A stretch of 64,000 nt of DNA. Origin: UBA4810 sp002479215 (GTDB lineage Bacteria > Desulfobacterota > Syntrophia > Syntrophales > Smithellaceae). Below the pieces are notes generated by a model. That model saw only the letters and a list, made by a program, of their open reading frames with translations. It did not search any database and was not told the DNA's origin. Positions 61,248-64,000 of the stretch are shown here, one piece after another. Position 1 is the stretch's first letter; each line of letters begins with the position of its first letter. The stretch covers positions 128,022 to 192,021 of the forward strand of contig JBEKVB010000002.1 in NCBI GenBank assembly GCA_049514435.1, given 5' to 3'. The translations under genes and the position numbers were made by a program.

Positions 61248-62597
61248 TTATTCGTCCAATAGCGGCTTTATATATTTTGCTGCGCTTTCACCCGCTACAT
61301 ACCCTGTCGAAAAAGCCGCCTGCAAATTATATCCTCCGGTATCGGCATCAATATCCATTACTTCACCGCAAAAATACAGCCCGGGAACTTTTCTGGAAGC
61401 CATTGTCCGCGGATCGATTTCATCAAGTGATACCCCCCCTGCCGTCACTATCGCTTTTTCCAGCGGCAGAGGAGCTTTGATGTTGAAGCGCAGGGCCTTG
61501 AGCAGTTCAATAATTTTTTCTCTTTCCGCGGCGGTAATCTGATGCGCCTGCTTTTCCGTACCAATCCCCATTATCTCTATAAAGGGATCGATCATCTTCG
61601 CGGGCAGATATTCTTTGATGATGCCGGTGATTTTTCTTTTACCGGATTTGTCCAGATCGCGCTGTAGGCGCTTGCGTAATTGTCCCGTGGTCAACGCCGG
61701 TTTTAAATCTATTAATACGGATACAGGACCATTTTCCAGAGCTTCCACAACAGCAAGGCTCATGAGCAATATAATCGGGCCGCCCAGACCAAAATGTGTA
61801 AAGAGCATTTCCCCAAAGCGGCTTTCCACAACCGGCGGACGGGGTGATTTTTTTTCTCCACGGCCATAGCTGCAGTGGGGAGTGAGCGAAGCATCGATGG
61901 CAGAGGCTTCACCCTGAAAAGCCGTCGCGCGGACATTGCGCAGGCTAACACCCTGCATGGATTTGGCCAAATTCTGTTCCTGCACTATCAGCGGCACCAG
62001 TGCCGGTTTGAGCTTCACAATGCTGTGTCCCAGTTGCCTGCTCATTTTATAACCATCACCGGTAGAGCCGGTTTCAGGCCAGGAGGAGCCGCCTGTGGCC
62101 ATAATAACCGCGGAAGAGCGATAAGTTCCGTTTTGAGTCTGGACAAGATAAATGCAGTTATCTTGAAAATAGACCACGGTTACCTGCGTATTTAATTCGA
62201 TCTGGACTTTGCCTGCGGCCAGATATTTTTTAAATACTCTCACGACATCATGAGCATCATCGGAAACGGGAAAGATTCTTCCGCCCCGTTCCAATTTTGT
62301 CGGGAGCCCTTGGCGCGTAAGAAAGTCCAGCAATTCAGGGCGGAAAAACCGATGAAAAGCGCCGTAAAGAAAACGGCCGTTAATTCCATACATGGCAATG
62401 AAATCTTTTAATTCGGCGGAATTTGTTAAATTGCAACGCGTTTTGCCGCTAACGAGAATTTTTTTGCCGATGCTGCCGGTTTTTTCCAGAAGTAAAACTT
62501 TCGCTCCCAACTCGCCTGCGCGGCCCGCGGCCATGAGGCCTGCCGCGCCGCCGCCAACAATTATAACATCAGCATCTATTTTTTCGTCGGTCCTCAT
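61248..62597 (-). CDS. HI0933-family flavoprotein (BaiN/RdsA-like oxidoreductase)
   Basis: A 449-residue FAD-dependent protein. It has VIIVGGGAAGLMAAGRAGEL (FAD), GKKILVSGKTRCNLTNS, AVIMATGGSSWPETGSTGDG and the C-terminal GGVSLDEIDPRTMASRKVPG, then LYFCGEVMDIDADTGGYNLQ. These are family signatures. A characterised relative, BaiN, reduces bile-acid intermediates, but most members have no known substrate. ATG 62597 is preferred over TTG 62600. Confidence 0.88.
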   Translation of the reverse strand: MRTDEKIDADVIIVGGGAAGLMAAGRAGELGAKVLLLEKTGSIGKKILVSGKTRCNLTNSAELKDFIAMYGINGRFLYGAFHRFFRPELLDFLTRQGLPTKLERGGRIFPVSDDAHDVVRVFKKYLAAGKVQIELNTQVTVVYFQDNCIYLVQTQNGTYRSSAVIMATGGSSWPETGSTGDGYKMSRQLGHSIVKLKPALVPLIVQEQNLAKSMQGVSLRNVRATAFQGEASAIDASLTPHCSYGRGEKKSPRPPVVESRFGEMLFTHFGLGGPIILLMSLAVVEALENGPVSVLIDLKPALTTGQLRKRLQRDLDKSGKRKITGIIKEYLPAKMIDPFIEIMGIGTEKQAHQITAAEREKIIELLKALRFNIKAPLPLEKAIVTAGGVSLDEIDPRTMASRKVPGLYFCGEVMDIDADTGGYNLQAAFSTGYVAGESAAKYIKPLLDE

Positions 62598-62744
62598 CAA
62601 ATTGCGTACCCACCTTTAAAATTTGCGTAGCACGAAAAACCTTGGCCGGTCAATCATGGAAATGAAGCGGCCTTATCTTGTTATATTATCGAGCTTATGC
62701 TAAAGCCTAATTAATTTCGAAAACAAAGACAGGGGCGCTTAACT

Positions 62745-63800
62745 TTGCCAGTACCGACAAATTTAATAACTCTTACAACCCGAATATTTCTTCAGGTTCG
62801 ACCCATCACTCATCAGTATCTGCAGGGCTGGAAAAATATTGCCCAAAAGATTCCCGATCCCGAATTACGCTGGCAGGCGCAGCTGAGTATTTCCACTAAG
62901 ACATTTCACTGCGAAGGAGGTTCGATTTACGGGCTTTTGGCCGGAAACCGATACAAAGAGGCCATTAAATTTATTGTTGCGTACCAAACGATCAGTGATT
63001 ATCTGGATAATCTTTGCGACCGAAGCACCTCGCTCGATCCCGACGATTTTCGCGCATTGCACGAAGCTATGCTGCATGCCCTCACTCCGGATGCCAAGTT
63101 ATCATCTTATTACCGGTTCCGACAGGAGCAGGATGACGGCGGCTACCTGGCAGCGCTGGTGCAAACCTGCCGGGATGTATTGCGAAACTTATCCAATTAT
63201 AGAATTGCCGCCTCAACCGTGCTCGACCTGGCCGGCTTCTATTTTGATTTGCAAGTCCACAAACATGTAAAAAGCGAGGAGCGCCTGCCCAGGCTTCAGG
63301 CATGGTTTGATCAAAACAAGAGCCGGTTACCCGAAATGACCTGGTATGAATTCGCGGCCTGCGCCGGTTCTACCTTAGGAATTTTCAGCATTGTTTCCCT
63401 TTTGTTCAATCCCAATACATCTTCCGAGCTTATCTCTAAAATCAAACAAGCTTACTTCCCCTGGGTTCAGGGATTGCATATTCTCCTAGATTATTTGATT
63501 GATCAGGAAGAAGATCGCCGAGGTCATGATTTGAATTTTTGTTCTTATTATCCGGACAGCGAACTTCTAGCCAAAAGGCTAATTTATTTCTACCGGCAGG
63601 CACAGCAGAGCATTGCCGGGTTACCTTTCCCTGAATTTCACCGTTTGATCAACCGTGGCCTGTTGAGTATTTACCTTTCTGATAACAAAGTTTCACAGCA
63701 AAAAGAAGTTCGTAAGATTTCAAGGAAATTGCTGAGTATTGGCGGGGCAAAAGCTATTTTCTTTTACCTTCATTGCTGGATTTACCGGCGCCTTCCTTAA
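62745..63800 (+). CDS. Tetraprenyl-beta-curcumene synthase family protein (DUF2600)
   Basis: A 351-residue, mostly helical protein of the DUF2600 family, whose B. subtilis member YtpB makes tetraprenyl-beta-curcumene from tetraprenyl diphosphate. The family signature CEGGSIYGLL and the Asp-rich DYLDNLCDRST (about 85-95) are present. A second acidic motif, LLDYLIDQEEDRRGHDLNFC, also fits. The start is TTG 62745 behind AGGGG at nine bases. A membrane-lipid sesterterpenoid role is a guess here; the product is unknown. Confidence 0.82.
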   Translation: MPVPTNLITLTTRIFLQVRPITHQYLQGWKNIAQKIPDPELRWQAQLSISTKTFHCEGGSIYGLLAGNRYKEAIKFIVAYQTISDYLDNLCDRSTSLDPDDFRALHEAMLHALTPDAKLSSYYRFRQEQDDGGYLAALVQTCRDVLRNLSNYRIAASTVLDLAGFYFDLQVHKHVKSEERLPRLQAWFDQNKSRLPEMTWYEFAACAGSTLGIFSIVSLLFNPNTSSELISKIKQAYFPWVQGLHILLDYLIDQEEDRRGHDLNFCSYYPDSELLAKRLIYFYRQAQQSIAGLPFPEFHRLINRGLLSIYLSDNKVSQQKEVRKISRKLLSIGGAKAIFFYLHCWIYRRLP

Positions 63801-64000
63801 CGGCTAAATGGTTTATATTATGTTTAGAATCATGAACAACTCGGATAATCCTTAATAATTCTGAAGAATTATTCTCCACTACTGGGGAATTATTCCCCAC
63901 TAATTTCTTTAAAAGCAACTTCCACTATCTTTTTGAAAATAATTAATCTAAGCATTTCAATTATATACACTTATTTATGATAAATGTTCTGAATGGTACA
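63801..64000. promoter_or_regulatory. Downstream region with two palindromes
   Basis: AATAATTCT-GA-AGAATTATT (63854-63873) and GGGGAAT-T-ATTCCCC (63884-63898) stand close together; both contain GAATTATTC. They might be operator sites for a gene beyond the window edge. Neither is followed by a T run. No ORF is evident in the 200 bases. Confidence 0.35.

Noticed and set aside
1..64000. CRISPR arrays, rRNA and tRNA genes
   Set aside because: No regularly spaced repeats, and no cloverleaf or rRNA-like stretches were recognised by reading; a covariance-model scan would be needed to exclude them fully.

Overview
The window looks like a chromosomal segment of a Gram-negative anaerobe of the Deltaproteobacteria/Desulfobacterota type, most likely near Syntrophaceae (Smithella/Syntrophus). 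This is inferred from gene content: lipopolysaccharide genes kdsB and hldD, System II cytochrome c maturation (ResB/CcsA), gatCAB, a PAS-GGDEF sensor, a full glycine cleavage cluster with split P protein, selA with a selenoprotein, and several dispersed palindromic elements. No rRNA, tRNA or CRISPR array was recognised.

Layout. 1-3.3 kb: two paralogous envelope proteins, an EcsC-family protein and an iron-sulfur flavoprotein. 3.5-8.5 kb (minus): a MacA/MacB/outer-membrane-factor efflux operon. 8.5-11.5 kb: gene-poor, with small membrane or periplasmic proteins and degenerate intergenic repeats. 11.5-15.3 kb: a diguanylate cyclase flanked by diverged direct repeats, a UGA-containing (selenocysteine) peroxiredoxin-like gene and an enoyl-CoA hydratase. 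15.5-17.3 kb: an accessory two-gene TcmP/radical-SAM module. 17.4-17.85 kb: two inverted copies of a dispersed element around a structured RNA candidate that ends in a strong terminator. 17.9-27.8 kb: dapA, resB-ccsA, smc, ftsY, a phosphatase and glutamate formimidoyltransferase. 27.9-33.8 kb (minus): gatCAB-mtnA-HAD and a deacetylase-family gene. 34.1-37.3 kb: tatB-tatC-mrcA. 37.3-42.8 kb: ilvB-ilvN-ilvC-ilvD, preceded by an Ile/Val/Leu-rich leader peptide and two tandem terminators. 43-52.1 kb (minus): two accessory genes, a Cache-type sensor, kdsB, hldD, pgeF, rluD, selA and a HemW-like radical SAM gene. 52.4-60.1 kb: def, a zinc-ribbon protein, and gcvT-gcvH-gcvPA-gcvPB-lipA-lpdA. 60.4-64 kb: a decayed response regulator, a mobile-element relic, a cupin remnant, a HI0933-type flavoprotein and a tetraprenyl-beta-curcumene-synthase-like gene.

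How it fits together. The gcv cluster carries all four glycine cleavage proteins plus the lipoyl synthase and the lipoamide dehydrogenase that complete the complex, but no octanoyl/lipoyl transferase. The ilv operon holds four of the enzymes of branched-chain amino acid synthesis and appears to be controlled by ribosome-mediated attenuation. selA at 49.4-50.8 kb supports reading the in-frame TGA at 14113 as selenocysteine, and a hairpin of bacterial SECIS type follows that codon.

The most noteworthy items are the selenoprotein that conventional gene finding splits in two, the ilv leader peptide, the structured RNA cassette before dapA, the TcmP/radical SAM pair, and three families of about 120-bp dispersed elements. 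Copies of these elements lie inside operons; one supplies the stop codon of gcvPA and another sits in a decayed response regulator.
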